A DNA stretch of 64,000 bases from Acuticoccus mangrovi (GTDB taxonomy: Bacteria; Pseudomonadota; Alphaproteobacteria; Rhizobiales; Amorphaceae), in assembly GCF_016411865.1 (NCBI RefSeq), contig NZ_JAEKJA010000017.1:1-64000 (forward strand), given 5' to 3'. Shown piece by piece: positions 56,851 through 64,000 of the stretch. Position 1 is the first letter of the stretch, and every line of letters begins with the position of its first letter. Below the pieces are notes generated by a model that saw only the letters and a list, made by a program, of their open reading frames with translations, was not told the origin of the DNA and did not search any database. The position numbers were made by a program, and so were the translations under genes.

Positions 56851-57165
56851 ATGACAACGGAAAGCTCCGCAGCGAACGGTTCGGCGAACCCGCTGCTCGG
56901 CGGCCTCGATTGGGCACAGCCCTTCTCCGAAGCGCCGCTGAACGCCTACACCGCCATGTGCCGGGAAGCGCTCGGCGCCACGGCGCGCTGCCTTCAGGCA
57001 CAGAGCGAGTTCGTGCAGCGCCTCGCCGAGTGCACGAGCCCCTCGGACGTCATCGGCTGCCAGAGCGAGTTCGTGCGCAAGTCGATGGAGATGTGCTTCG
57101 ACGAGGGCCAGACCATGCTCGGGACACTGCAGCGCAACATGCCCGTCGAGTCCTACCACAGCTGA
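56851..57165 (+). CDS. Phasin-family protein
   Basis: A 104-residue, helix-forming protein of the phasin_2 family, which coats PHA granules. ATG at 56851 follows AAGGA. A repeated QSEFV motif (QAQSEFVQRL and CQSEFVRKSM) is typical of the amphipathic helices. It has five cysteines in 104 residues, unusual for a phasin. It is divergent from phaC. Confidence 0.85.
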   Translation: MTTESSAANGSANPLLGGLDWAQPFSEAPLNAYTAMCREALGATARCLQAQSEFVQRLAECTSPSDVIGCQSEFVRKSMEMCFDEGQTMLGTLQRNMPVESYHS

Positions 57166-57172
57166 TCTCCGG

Positions 57173-57191
57173 CGCCCCGGCACGAGGGGCG
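57173..57191 (+). terminator. Hairpin after the phasin gene
   Basis: CGCCCC pairs with GGGGCG over a seven-base loop just after the stop at 57165. No T-run follows. Confidence 0.3.
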
Positions 57192-57294
57192 GCGGCGGAC
57201 AATTTGCCGCTCCGCTCCACCGGCCGGCGTCGCTCATTCCGATCCATCCTGGGCCGCCGGGCCTGCCCGGCGGAGCCTTGAACGATTCAATGTT

Positions 57295-57323
57295 TTGAAC
57301 CGGCGCGCTTTTGGCCATAGAGT
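57295..57323 (+). promoter_or_regulatory. Sigma70-like promoter of ilvD
   Basis: TTGAAC, a 17-base spacer and TAGAGT. The -10 ends about 28 bases before the ilvD ATG at 57352. A small palindrome (TTGAA, CGA, TTCAA) lies just upstream at 57279-57291. Confidence 0.45.
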
Positions 57324-57351
57324 GCCGCAAAACGTAGCAAGTGGATCTGGA

Positions 57352-59187
57352 ATGCCTCCCTATCGCTCCCGCACGACAACACACGGCCGCAACATGGCCG
57401 GCGCGCGCGGACTCTGGCGCGCCACGGGCATGAAGGACGGGGACTTCGGCAAGCCGATCATCGCCGTCGTGAACTCCTTCACGCAGTTCGTGCCAGGTCA
57501 CGTGCACCTCAAGGATCTCGGTCAGCTCGTCGCGCGCGAGATCGAGGCGGCCGGCGGCGTCGCCAAGGAATTCAACACCATCGCCGTCGACGACGGCATC
57601 GCCATGGGCCACGACGGGATGCTCTATTCGCTCCCCTCGCGCGAGCTCATCGCCGACAGCGTCGAGTACATGGTGAACGCCCACTGCGCCGACGCGATGG
57701 TGTGCATCTCGAACTGCGACAAGATCACGCCCGGCATGCTGATGGCGGCGTTGCGCCTCAACATCCCGGTGGTGTTCGTGTCCGGCGGCCCGATGGAGGC
57801 CGGCAAGGTGGTGCGCTCCGGCAAGACGCAGGCGCTCGACCTGATCGACGCGATGGTCGCCGCCGCCGACGATCGGGTGAGCGAAGAAGAGGTGCAGGTC
57901 ATCGAGCGGTCGGCCTGCCCGACCTGCGGCTCCTGCTCGGGCATGTTCACGGCGAACTCGATGAACTGCCTCACCGAGGCGCTCGGCCTGTCGCTGCCCG
58001 GCAACGGCTCCACCCTCGCGACCCACGCCGACCGCCGCCGTCTGTTCGTCGAGGCGGGCCACCTCGTCGTCGATCTCGCCCGCCGCTACTACGAGGGCGA
58101 CGACGAGACCGTGCTGCCGCGCGTCATCGCCGGCAAGGGCGCTTTCGAGAACGCCATGGCGCTCGACATCGCCATGGGCGGCTCCACCAACACGGTGCTG
58201 CACATCCTCGCCGCCGCCCACGAGGCCGAGCTCGACTTCACCATGGACGACATCGACCGCCTGTCGCGGAAGGTGCCGTGCCTGTGCAAGGTCGCTCCGG
58301 CGAAGAACGACGTCCACATGGAGGACGTCCACCGCGCCGGCGGCATCATGCGGATCCTCGGCGAGCTCGATCGGGCGGGCCTCATCCAGCGCGACATGCC
58401 CACCGTGCACGCCACCTCGATCGGCGACGCCATCGACCAGTGGGACGTCAGCCGCACCGAGAGCCAGACGGTGCGCAACTTCTACATGGCCGCCCCCGGC
58501 GGCGTGCCGAGCCAGACCGCCTTCAGCCAGGACGCCCGCTGGGACGATCTCGACCTCGACCGCGAGACGGGCGTCATCCGCAGCGTCGAGCATCCGTTCT
58601 CGCAGGACGGCGGCCTCGCCGTGCTCAAGGGCAACCTCGCGCTCGACGGCTGCATCGTGAAGACCGCGGGCGTCGACGAGAGCATCCTGAAGTTCACCGG
58701 TCCGGCGCGCATCTTCGAGAGCCAGGACGCCGCCGTCAGCGGCATCCTCACCAACAAGATCAACGCCGGCGACGTGGTGGTGATCCGCTACGAAGGCCCG
58801 CGCGGCGGCCCCGGCATGCAGGAGATGCTCTATCCGACGAGCTATCTGAAGTCGAAGGGCCTCGGCAAGGCGTGCGCGCTCATCACCGACGGGCGCTTCT
58901 CCGGCGGCACCTCGGGCCTTTCCATCGGCCACGTCTCGCCGGAAGCGGCGAACGGCGGCATCATCGGGCTGGTGCACGAGGGCGACGTCATCGAGATCGA
59001 CATCCCGAACCGCACGATCGAGCTGAAGGTGAGCGAGGAGGAGCTCGCCGACCGGCGGGCGGCGCAGGAGGCCGCGGGCTGGGTCCCGGTCGAGCCGCGC
59101 AAGCGCCGCGTCACCAACGCGTTGCGCTCCTACGCGGCGTTCGCCACGAGCGCCGCCCACGGGGCGGTGCGCAAGGTCCCCGAGTAG
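57352..59187 (+). CDS. ilvD: Dihydroxy-acid dehydratase IlvD
   Basis: A 611-residue iron-sulfur dehydratase of branched-chain amino-acid synthesis (dihydroxyisovalerate to ketoisovalerate; the isoleucine branch likewise). Cluster cysteines lie in [10 protein letters not shown] and [17 protein letters not shown]; the Mg/Lys region is [14 protein letters not shown] at 57352 gives the usual start [20 protein letters not shown], so an upstream in-frame start is not used. It ends with the normal C-terminal domain ([19 protein letters not shown]). Confidence 0.97.
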   Translation: MPPYRSRTTTHGRNMAGARGLWRATGMKDGDFGKPIIAVVNSFTQFVPGHVHLKDLGQLVAREIEAAGGVAKEFNTIAVDDGIAMGHDGMLYSLPSRELIADSVEYMVNAHCADAMVCISNCDKITPGMLMAALRLNIPVVFVSGGPMEAGKVVRSGKTQALDLIDAMVAAADDRVSEEEVQVIERSACPTCGSCSGMFTANSMNCLTEALGLSLPGNGSTLATHADRRRLFVEAGHLVVDLARRYYEGDDETVLPRVIAGKGAFENAMALDIAMGGSTNTVLHILAAAHEAELDFTMDDIDRLSRKVPCLCKVAPAKNDVHMEDVHRAGGIMRILGELDRAGLIQRDMPTVHATSIGDAIDQWDVSRTESQTVRNFYMAAPGGVPSQTAFSQDARWDDLDLDRETGVIRSVEHPFSQDGGLAVLKGNLALDGCIVKTAGVDESILKFTGPARIFESQDAAVSGILTNKINAGDVVVIRYEGPRGGPGMQEMLYPTSYLKSKGLGKACALITDGRFSGGTSGLSIGHVSPEAANGGIIGLVHEGDVIEIDIPNRTIELKVSEEELADRRAAQEAAGWVPVEPRKRRVTNALRSYAAFATSAAHGAVRKVPE

Positions 59188-59211
59188 GCGGGCGCCGCCC
59201 CGCCGCCGCGA

Positions 59212-60147
59212 ATGAGCGTCAAGATCTCGCAGCTCCGCGCCTTCGTCGAGGTGGCGCGGTGCGGCAGCTTCACGCGGGCGGCGGAGCGGCTGTCGCTCAC
59301 CCAGCCGTCGTTGTCGATGGCGATCCGCCAGCTTGAGGACGAGCTCGACCTCAAGCTGTTCGACCGCACCACCCGCCGCCTCGGCCTCACCGACGAGGGG
59401 GCGAAGTTCCTGCCGACGGTCACCCGCCTCGTCGAGGAGTTCGACGCGGCGGTGGCCGGTGCCCGCCTCGTCGCCGAGCGGCGCAGCGGGCGCGTGTCGC
59501 TCGCCGTCCTGCCGTCCATCGCGTCGATGTTCCTGCCGGCGGCGACGGCGGCCTTCTCGGCCCGCTATCCGGCGATCAAGGTGCATCTGCGCGAGGACAA
59601 CAGCTCCGGCATCTGGGGCCGCGTGGCGCGCAACGAGGTGGACTTCGGCATCGCCGGCGAGTTCCAGCCCGATGCCGAGGTGGAGTTCACCCCGATCTTC
59701 TCCGACCGCTTCGGGGCGGTGTTCCGCAACGACCATCCGCTCGCGGCGGGGGGCGGACCGTTGCGCTGGAGCGACCTCCTGGAGCACCGCCTGATCGGGC
59801 TCGCCGCCGACACCGGCATCCAGCCGCTCATCGACATGGCGCAGTCGATCCCCGACGAGATCCGCCTCCCGGTGCACGAGGTCTCCAACATCCTCACGGC
59901 GCTGAGCCTCGTGGAGGCGGGGCTCGGCATCACCGCCATTCCCGCCTTCGCGGCGATGCTCGACCGCCATCCGACGCTGGTGTTCCGCCCGCTGGTGCGG
60001 CCGGTGTTGAGCCGCGAGATCGGCTTCGTGACCCGCCGCGGCCGCTCGCTGTCGCCATCGGCCGAGGCGATGCGCGAGGTGCTGGTCGAGTCGCTCGACG
60101 CAATGCTGCGCGCGCCCGCCCAGTTCATAGGGAATATTGATGAATAG
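59212..60147 (+). CDS. LysR-family transcriptional regulator
   Basis: A 311-residue LysR regulator. The N-terminal winged helix (MSVKISQLRAFVEVARCGSF, then LSLTQPSLSMAIRQLE) is followed by a periplasmic-binding-like effector domain (VSLAVLPSIASMFLP, VEAGLGITAIP). It sits just before the TAXI-TRAP operon, which it probably controls in response to the imported solute. A dyad overlapping its own stop codon is the likely operator. Confidence 0.95.
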   Translation: MSVKISQLRAFVEVARCGSFTRAAERLSLTQPSLSMAIRQLEDELDLKLFDRTTRRLGLTDEGAKFLPTVTRLVEEFDAAVAGARLVAERRSGRVSLAVLPSIASMFLPAATAAFSARYPAIKVHLREDNSSGIWGRVARNEVDFGIAGEFQPDAEVEFTPIFSDRFGAVFRNDHPLAAGGGPLRWSDLLEHRLIGLAADTGIQPLIDMAQSIPDEIRLPVHEVSNILTALSLVEAGLGITAIPAFAAMLDRHPTLVFRPLVRPVLSREIGFVTRRGRSLSPSAEAMREVLVESLDAMLRAPAQFIGNIDE

Positions 60148-60161
60148 ATAAGTTTCATCAA
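60137..60161. promoter_or_regulatory. Perfect inverted repeat, candidate LysR operator
   Basis: TTGATGAA (60137-60144) and TTCATCAA (60154-60161) are separated by nine bases, in an AT-rich patch beginning in the last codons of the LysR gene and about 80 bases upstream of the binding-protein ATG. Position and symmetry fit a LysR operator. Confidence 0.5.
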
Positions 60162-60241
60162 GATATTGAATTTTTAGTTGCAGGTCCCTCTGCTGCGTTT
60201 TTACCCTTGCTTAAGACGCAAGCAGAAAAGGAACCCCCGTC

Positions 60242-61264
60242 ATGGCCCTGCCCCGTCTCTCGCGTTCCTTCTCCCTCCGATCGCGCATTGCCGCATTGGC
60301 GGCGGTGGCGATGGTGGCGACGCCACTCGCCGCGCAGGCGGAGGATCCGGAATTCCTCACCATCGGCGGCGGCCCGTCGGGCGGCACCTTCAACGTGGTC
60401 GCCACCGGCCTCGGCGACGTGTTGCGGAAAGAGTTCCCCGACACCCTCATCGACGTGCAGCCCGGCGGCTCCGGCCCCAACCTGCTGCGCGTCTCGTCGG
60501 GCAAGGCCGACCTCGGCATCACCTCCGCCAACAACGCCTTCGACGCCTGGAACGGCCGCGACCCGGCGACCCCGGAGCACCCGATCAAGAACGTGCGCGG
60601 GCTGATGACCTTCTTCCCGAGCGCCATCCAGATCTGGGTCGACGCCAACTCCGACATCGAGACGCTCGAAGATCTCAAGGGCAAGCAGATGAGCGCCGGC
60701 CAGCCCGGCCAGACCTCCTGGCTCGCCTTCGAGAACCTCCTGTCGGTCTACGGCATGTCGATCGAGGACATCGAGTCGGACGGCGGCCAGCTGCACAAGT
60801 TGAGCTGGGCGGAATCGCAGAACGGCCTGCGCAACGGCCAGCTCGACGCGGTGATGTGGGTCTCCCTCTACCCCCACACCACGGTGCTCGAGAACGAGAC
60901 CGCCCGCCCGATGCGCGCCCTCTCCTTCGACGAGGACAAGCTCGACGAGTATCTCGAAAAGTTCGGTGGCGGCTTCGAGAAGGTGACGCTCCCCGCGGGC
61001 CTCTATGGCGGTCAGGCCGAGCCCGCGCTGACGGTCGGCACCAAGACCTTCCTGTTCGCCAACGAGGACATGCCGGAAGAGACCGCCTACCGCATCGTGG
61101 AGACGATCTGGGACAATCTCGACCGCTTCCAGAAGACCCATGCCCTCCTGAAGTTCATGGACAAGGACACCGTGGGCAAGGGCATGGTGGTGCCGCTGCA
61201 CCCCGGCGCCAAGAAGTTCTTCGACGAGAAGGGCATCCCCTACTCCGAATCGAAGCTCCAGTAA
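60242..61264 (+). CDS. TAXI-family TRAP transporter solute-binding protein
   Basis: A 340-residue periplasmic binding protein of TRAP carriers. The signal peptide has IAALAAVAMVATPLAAQAE. The mature start EFLTIGGGPSGGTFNVVATG is characteristic of the TAXI (TRAP-associated extracytoplasmic immunogenic) group, as is ADLGITSANNAFDAW. AAAAGGA lies upstream of the ATG. It delivers an unknown organic anion (often dicarboxylate, glutamate or a related acid) to the fused permease encoded next. Confidence 0.94.
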   Translation: MALPRLSRSFSLRSRIAALAAVAMVATPLAAQAEDPEFLTIGGGPSGGTFNVVATGLGDVLRKEFPDTLIDVQPGGSGPNLLRVSSGKADLGITSANNAFDAWNGRDPATPEHPIKNVRGLMTFFPSAIQIWVDANSDIETLEDLKGKQMSAGQPGQTSWLAFENLLSVYGMSIEDIESDGGQLHKLSWAESQNGLRNGQLDAVMWVSLYPHTTVLENETARPMRALSFDEDKLDEYLEKFGGGFEKVTLPAGLYGGQAEPALTVGTKTFLFANEDMPEETAYRIVETIWDNLDRFQKTHALLKFMDKDTVGKGMVVPLHPGAKKFFDEKGIPYSESKLQ

Positions 61265-61269
61265 GCGCC

Positions 61270-61299
61270 GGGCCGCGCGGCCGTCGCGCCGCGCGGCTC
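61270..61299 (+). terminator. Attenuator-like hairpin between the binding protein and TRAP permease genes
   Basis: Two copies of the self-complementary GCCGCGCGGC (61272-61281 and 61288-61297) form a strong stem, extended by two more pairs, over a six-base loop. It lies directly after the binding-protein stop, so it may reduce permease expression relative to binding protein. Confidence 0.45.
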
Positions 61300-61325
61300 C
61301 CCATCCCCTGCGAGGAGCCAGATCC

Positions 61326-63221
61326 TTGGACGACACGCCCCGCTCCGACACGCCTCCGCTGCTCGATTGGACGATCGGGGCCCTGGCCCTCGCCATGGTG
61401 GCCTTCCACCTCGCCGCCGCCTCGCCCTTCCTGCTGATGCCCAACCTCTTCCTGCGCGGGGTGCATCTGCTCTTCGCGCTGGTGATCGGCTTCCTCACCT
61501 ACCGCCTGCGCTGCGGCCGGCCGGGACGGATCGTCGACGGCGTCTTGATCGCGCTGTCGCTCGTCTGCCTCGGCTATCTCATCGTCTTCAACCAGTCGAT
61601 CGTGGTGCGCCCGCCCTGGACGCTGGAGGCGACGCCGCTGGAGCTCTTCGTCGCGCTCGGCACCATCGTGGTGGTGCTGGAGCTCACCCGGCGCACGCTC
61701 GGCTACACCATCACCATCCTCTGCCTCGTCTTCATCGCCTACGGCTTCGCCGGGCCCTATCTGCGCCACGTCGACTGGCTGCGGCCGCTCGCCCATCGCG
61801 GCGTCGGCATCAACGAGTTCGTCGACCAGATCTATTTCTCCTTCGAGGGCATCTTCGGCACGGCGCTCGGCGTGTCGACGGAGTTCATCTTTCTCTTCGT
61901 CGTGTTCGGGGCCGTCCTGCAAGTGATCGGCGGCGGCGAGTTCTTCATCGACGTGACGCGCGCCGCCACCGGCCGCAGCCGCGGCGGGCCCGCCAAGATG
62001 GCGGTGGTCGCGAGCGCCCTGATGGGCTCGATGTCGGGCAGCTCCGTCGCCAACGTCGCCACCACCGGGGCGCTGACGATCCCGCTGATGAAGCGGCTCG
62101 GCTACAAGAAGGAATTCGCCGGCGCGGTGGAGGCGGTGGCGTCGACCGGCGGCCAGATCACCCCGCCCATCATGGGCGCCGCCGCCTTCCTCATGGCGGC
62201 GATCCTCGGCATCGAATATCTTGAGGTCGCCCAGGCGGCGGTGCTGCCGGCGCTCCTCTTCTTCGGCGCCCTGCTCGCCGCCGTCCACTGGGAGGCGCTG
62301 AAGCAGGATCTCAAGCCGCTGGAGGAGGCGGGCGCCCGCCGCACCTGGGCGGCGCTGAAGGAAGGGTGGACCTTCCTCATTCCGCTCGTCGTCCTGGTGA
62401 CGCTGCTGGTGGAAGGCTACACCGCGTCCTACTGCGCCTTCTTCGGCGTCGTGACGGCGCTCGCCGTGCCCTATCTGCGGCGCAGCACCTTCGTGCGGCC
62501 GGCCACGCTGGCGCGCGGGCTGCGGCTCGGCGCCGAGGGCGCGATCGTGGTCGCCATCGCCTGCGCCTCGGCCGGCATCATCGTCGGCATCGTGCAGATC
62601 TCGGGCCTCGGCTTCCGCTTCTCCAGCCTCGTGGTGGACTTCGCCGGCAACTCGCTGCCCGTGGCGTTGGTGCTCGCGATGGTGGCCTCGTTCATCTTCG
62701 GCATGGGGATGCCGACGACGCCGGCCTACATCATCCAGGCGACGCTCGTCGCCCCGGCGCTGATCGACCTCGGGGCCGACCCGCTGGCGGCGCACCTCTT
62801 CGTGTTCTACTTCGCGGTGCTCGGGCAGATCACCCCGCCGGTCGCGGTGGCGGCCTATGCGGCGGCCCCCATCGCCGGGGCGAGCGCGGCGGCCGTCGGA
62901 TGGCGCGCCTTCGCGCTGGGGGCGCCGGTCTACATCATCCCTTTCTTCTTCGTGGCGAGTCCGGAGCTTCTGCTTCAGAGCCTCGAATGGTCGCTGGTGC
63001 CGACGCTCGCCCGCTGCGCGGTCGCCGTGGTGGCGATCGCGATGTCGATCGCCGGCTGGATGGGCGGGCGGCGCCTGCCTTGGTATGGCCGCATCGCGAT
63101 CCTCGTCGCCGCCTGCCTCACCGTCTTTCCCGATCCGCTGGCCGACGCCGCCGCCGTCGTTCTGCTCGCCGGCACCTACGCGCTGCAGCGCCGCCTTGCC
63201 ACAAGGACCGCGACACCATGA
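61326..63221 (+). CDS. TRAP transporter permease, fused small and large subunits
   Basis: A 631-residue inner-membrane protein of the TAXI-type 4TM/12TM TRAP family, in which the small and large subunits are one chain. Conserved segments: MGSMSGSSVANVATTGALTI, GYKKEFAGAVEAVASTGGQI, TPPIMGAAAFLMA and FIFGMGMPTTPAYIIQAT. It starts at TTG 61326, preceded by CGAGGAG; no ATG in frame gives a full protein. It overlaps the next gene by ATGA. Confidence 0.95.
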   Translation: MDDTPRSDTPPLLDWTIGALALAMVAFHLAAASPFLLMPNLFLRGVHLLFALVIGFLTYRLRCGRPGRIVDGVLIALSLVCLGYLIVFNQSIVVRPPWTLEATPLELFVALGTIVVVLELTRRTLGYTITILCLVFIAYGFAGPYLRHVDWLRPLAHRGVGINEFVDQIYFSFEGIFGTALGVSTEFIFLFVVFGAVLQVIGGGEFFIDVTRAATGRSRGGPAKMAVVASALMGSMSGSSVANVATTGALTIPLMKRLGYKKEFAGAVEAVASTGGQITPPIMGAAAFLMAAILGIEYLEVAQAAVLPALLFFGALLAAVHWEALKQDLKPLEEAGARRTWAALKEGWTFLIPLVVLVTLLVEGYTASYCAFFGVVTALAVPYLRRSTFVRPATLARGLRLGAEGAIVVAIACASAGIIVGIVQISGLGFRFSSLVVDFAGNSLPVALVLAMVASFIFGMGMPTTPAYIIQATLVAPALIDLGADPLAAHLFVFYFAVLGQITPPVAVAAYAAAPIAGASAAAVGWRAFALGAPVYIIPFFFVASPELLLQSLEWSLVPTLARCAVAVVAIAMSIAGWMGGRRLPWYGRIAILVAACLTVFPDPLADAAAVVLLAGTYALQRRLATRTATP

Positions 63222-63763
63222 CCGACATCCATCTCGCGCCGCCGGGCCGCGTGCGGCAACGCCTCACCGAGGCGGGCATCGGGCTGCCCGACCCGCACGT
63301 GACCCACTTCGACTATATCCCCGTGTCGATCCACGGGACCACCGCCTACCTCGCCGGCCAGATCCCCAAGACCGACGCCGACGAGATCCTCGTGACCGGC
63401 AGGCTCGGCGAGAGCGTCGGCGTGGAGGACGGCAAGGCGGCGGCGCGGCTCGCGGCGGGGCAGGGGCTCGCCTGGCTCGATGCCCTCGCCGGCGGTCTCG
63501 ACAATGTGGCGCGGGTGCTGCGGATGGACTTCTTCTGCGCGGTGGACGATGCCTTCGCCGACATGTCGCTCGTGGCCGACGCCGCCTCGGGCATCCTCGT
63601 CGCGGCGTTCGGCGAGGCGGGGCGGCATCCGCGCTCCGTCATCGGCGTGCGCCGACTGCCGCGCAACTCGCCGGTCCTTCTCGATCTCGCCGTGGCGCTC
63701 CACGCGTCGCCGGCCAATGCGGCGCTGCCCGCGCGCCAACCCCAGGAGCCGCACCTCACATGA
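63218..63763 (+). CDS. RidA/YjgF-family protein
   Basis: A 181-residue protein of the RidA/YjgF/UK114 superfamily. YLAGQIPKTDADEI, then a helical part and SVIGVRRLPRNSPVLLDLAV at the end fit the longer subgroup that lacks a clear catalytic Arg of classical enamine deaminase RidA. It overlaps the TRAP permease upstream and the dipeptidase gene downstream by ATGA on each side, so it is a member of the transport operon and probably handles a reactive imine or enamine from the imported substrate. Confidence 0.85.
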   Translation: MTDIHLAPPGRVRQRLTEAGIGLPDPHVTHFDYIPVSIHGTTAYLAGQIPKTDADEILVTGRLGESVGVEDGKAAARLAAGQGLAWLDALAGGLDNVARVLRMDFFCAVDDAFADMSLVADAASGILVAAFGEAGRHPRSVIGVRRLPRNSPVLLDLAVALHASPANAALPARQPQEPHLT

Positions 63764-64000
63764 GCGACACCCCGATGCTGATCATCGACGGTCCCCAATA
63801 TTGCAACTGGTCGGAGAAGATCTTCCGACAGATGCGCGAGGGCGGTGCCAGCGCGATTCACGTGACGATCTCCTACCATGAGACCTTCCGCGAGACCGTG
63901 TACGTGATGGAGACGTGGAACCGCTGGTTCGAGCGCTACAGCGATCTCATCGTGCCGGCGAAGACTGCGGCCGACGTGCGCAAGGCGCAGGCTGAGGGCC
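63760..64000 (+). CDS. Membrane dipeptidase-family metallohydrolase (3' end outside window)
   Basis: Eighty residues are visible. LIIDGPQYCNWSEKIFRQM and AIHVTISYHETFRETV are like the opening of renal/membrane-dipeptidase (M19) proteins found beside TRAP and RidA genes in alphaproteobacteria. The metal-binding histidines and the active-site region lie beyond the window, so the activity (dipeptide or amide hydrolysis) is inferred from the N-terminus and position. Confidence 0.7.
   Translation, partial: MSDTPMLIIDGPQYCNWSEKIFRQMREGGASAIHVTISYHETFRETVYVMETWNRWFERYSDLIVPAKTAADVRKAQAEG

Noticed and set aside
56824-59970. Long minus-strand frame across the phasin, ilvD and lysR genes
   Set aside because: It is antisense to three well-supported genes, with low-complexity composition and no recognisable domain.

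Overview
The window is high-GC DNA (about 70%) from an alphaproteobacterium, most likely of the order Hyphomicrobiales. The evidence is gene content: mtaB next to ftsY, homospermidine synthase, an Anbu/transglutaminase/alpha-E/ATP-grasp operon, a MaoC-Pta fusion with ackA, fabI and PHA synthase, and a TAXI-TRAP operon. A genus such as Acuticoccus is possible, but that is a guess from context.

Region 1 (1-32.5 kb) is accessory. It opens inside a giant nonribosomal peptide synthetase whose 5' part lies outside the window. The visible order is PCP - Cy-A-PCP - C-A(MT)-PCP-E - C-A-PCP-TE. This predicts a peptide with a cysteine-derived thiazoline, a methylated and epimerised residue and a third residue released by the thioesterase. 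An M29 aminopeptidase gene is coupled to it by a GTGA overlap. A JmjC-type oxygenase, an Lrp-type regulator and a class V PLP enzyme (cysteine-desulfurase-like) follow. Next come a FAD/NAD(P)-binding oxidoreductase, two luciferase-like (LLM) flavin monooxygenases, a complete peptide-type ABC importer (two permeases, a double ATPase, a binding protein), a Gfo/Idh/MocA oxidoreductase, an SDR and a FUSC-type exporter. The first LLM gene carries an in-frame TGA at codon 17 where tryptophan is expected. Region 1 abuts the 3' end of a tRNA-Arg(CCG) gene, a usual island boundary.

Region 2 (32.7-51.2 kb) is mostly core metabolism and cell envelope, largely on the minus strand: a DMT transporter, ftsY-mtaB, a GNAT, a pyrophosphatase-like protein that has lost its catalytic residues, an LprI/MliC-like secreted protein, an overlapping set (YqaA, DsbB, small zincin), a glutathione transferase with a membrane nucleotide cyclase, homospermidine synthase, a membrane protein with a degenerate GGDEF, the Anbu operon, a secreted delta-class carbonic anhydrase and a secreted cyclase-family hydrolase.

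Region 3 (51.3-57.2 kb) joins acyl and acetyl metabolism to polyhydroxyalkanoate: phaC, then maoC-pta, ackA and fabI with 4-base overlaps, and a divergent phasin.

Region 4 (57.3-64 kb) holds ilvD, a LysR regulator and an overlapping TAXI-TRAP transporter operon with a RidA-family protein and a membrane-dipeptidase-like enzyme cut by the window end. A perfect 8-bp dyad at the end of the LysR gene is the best operator candidate for that operon.
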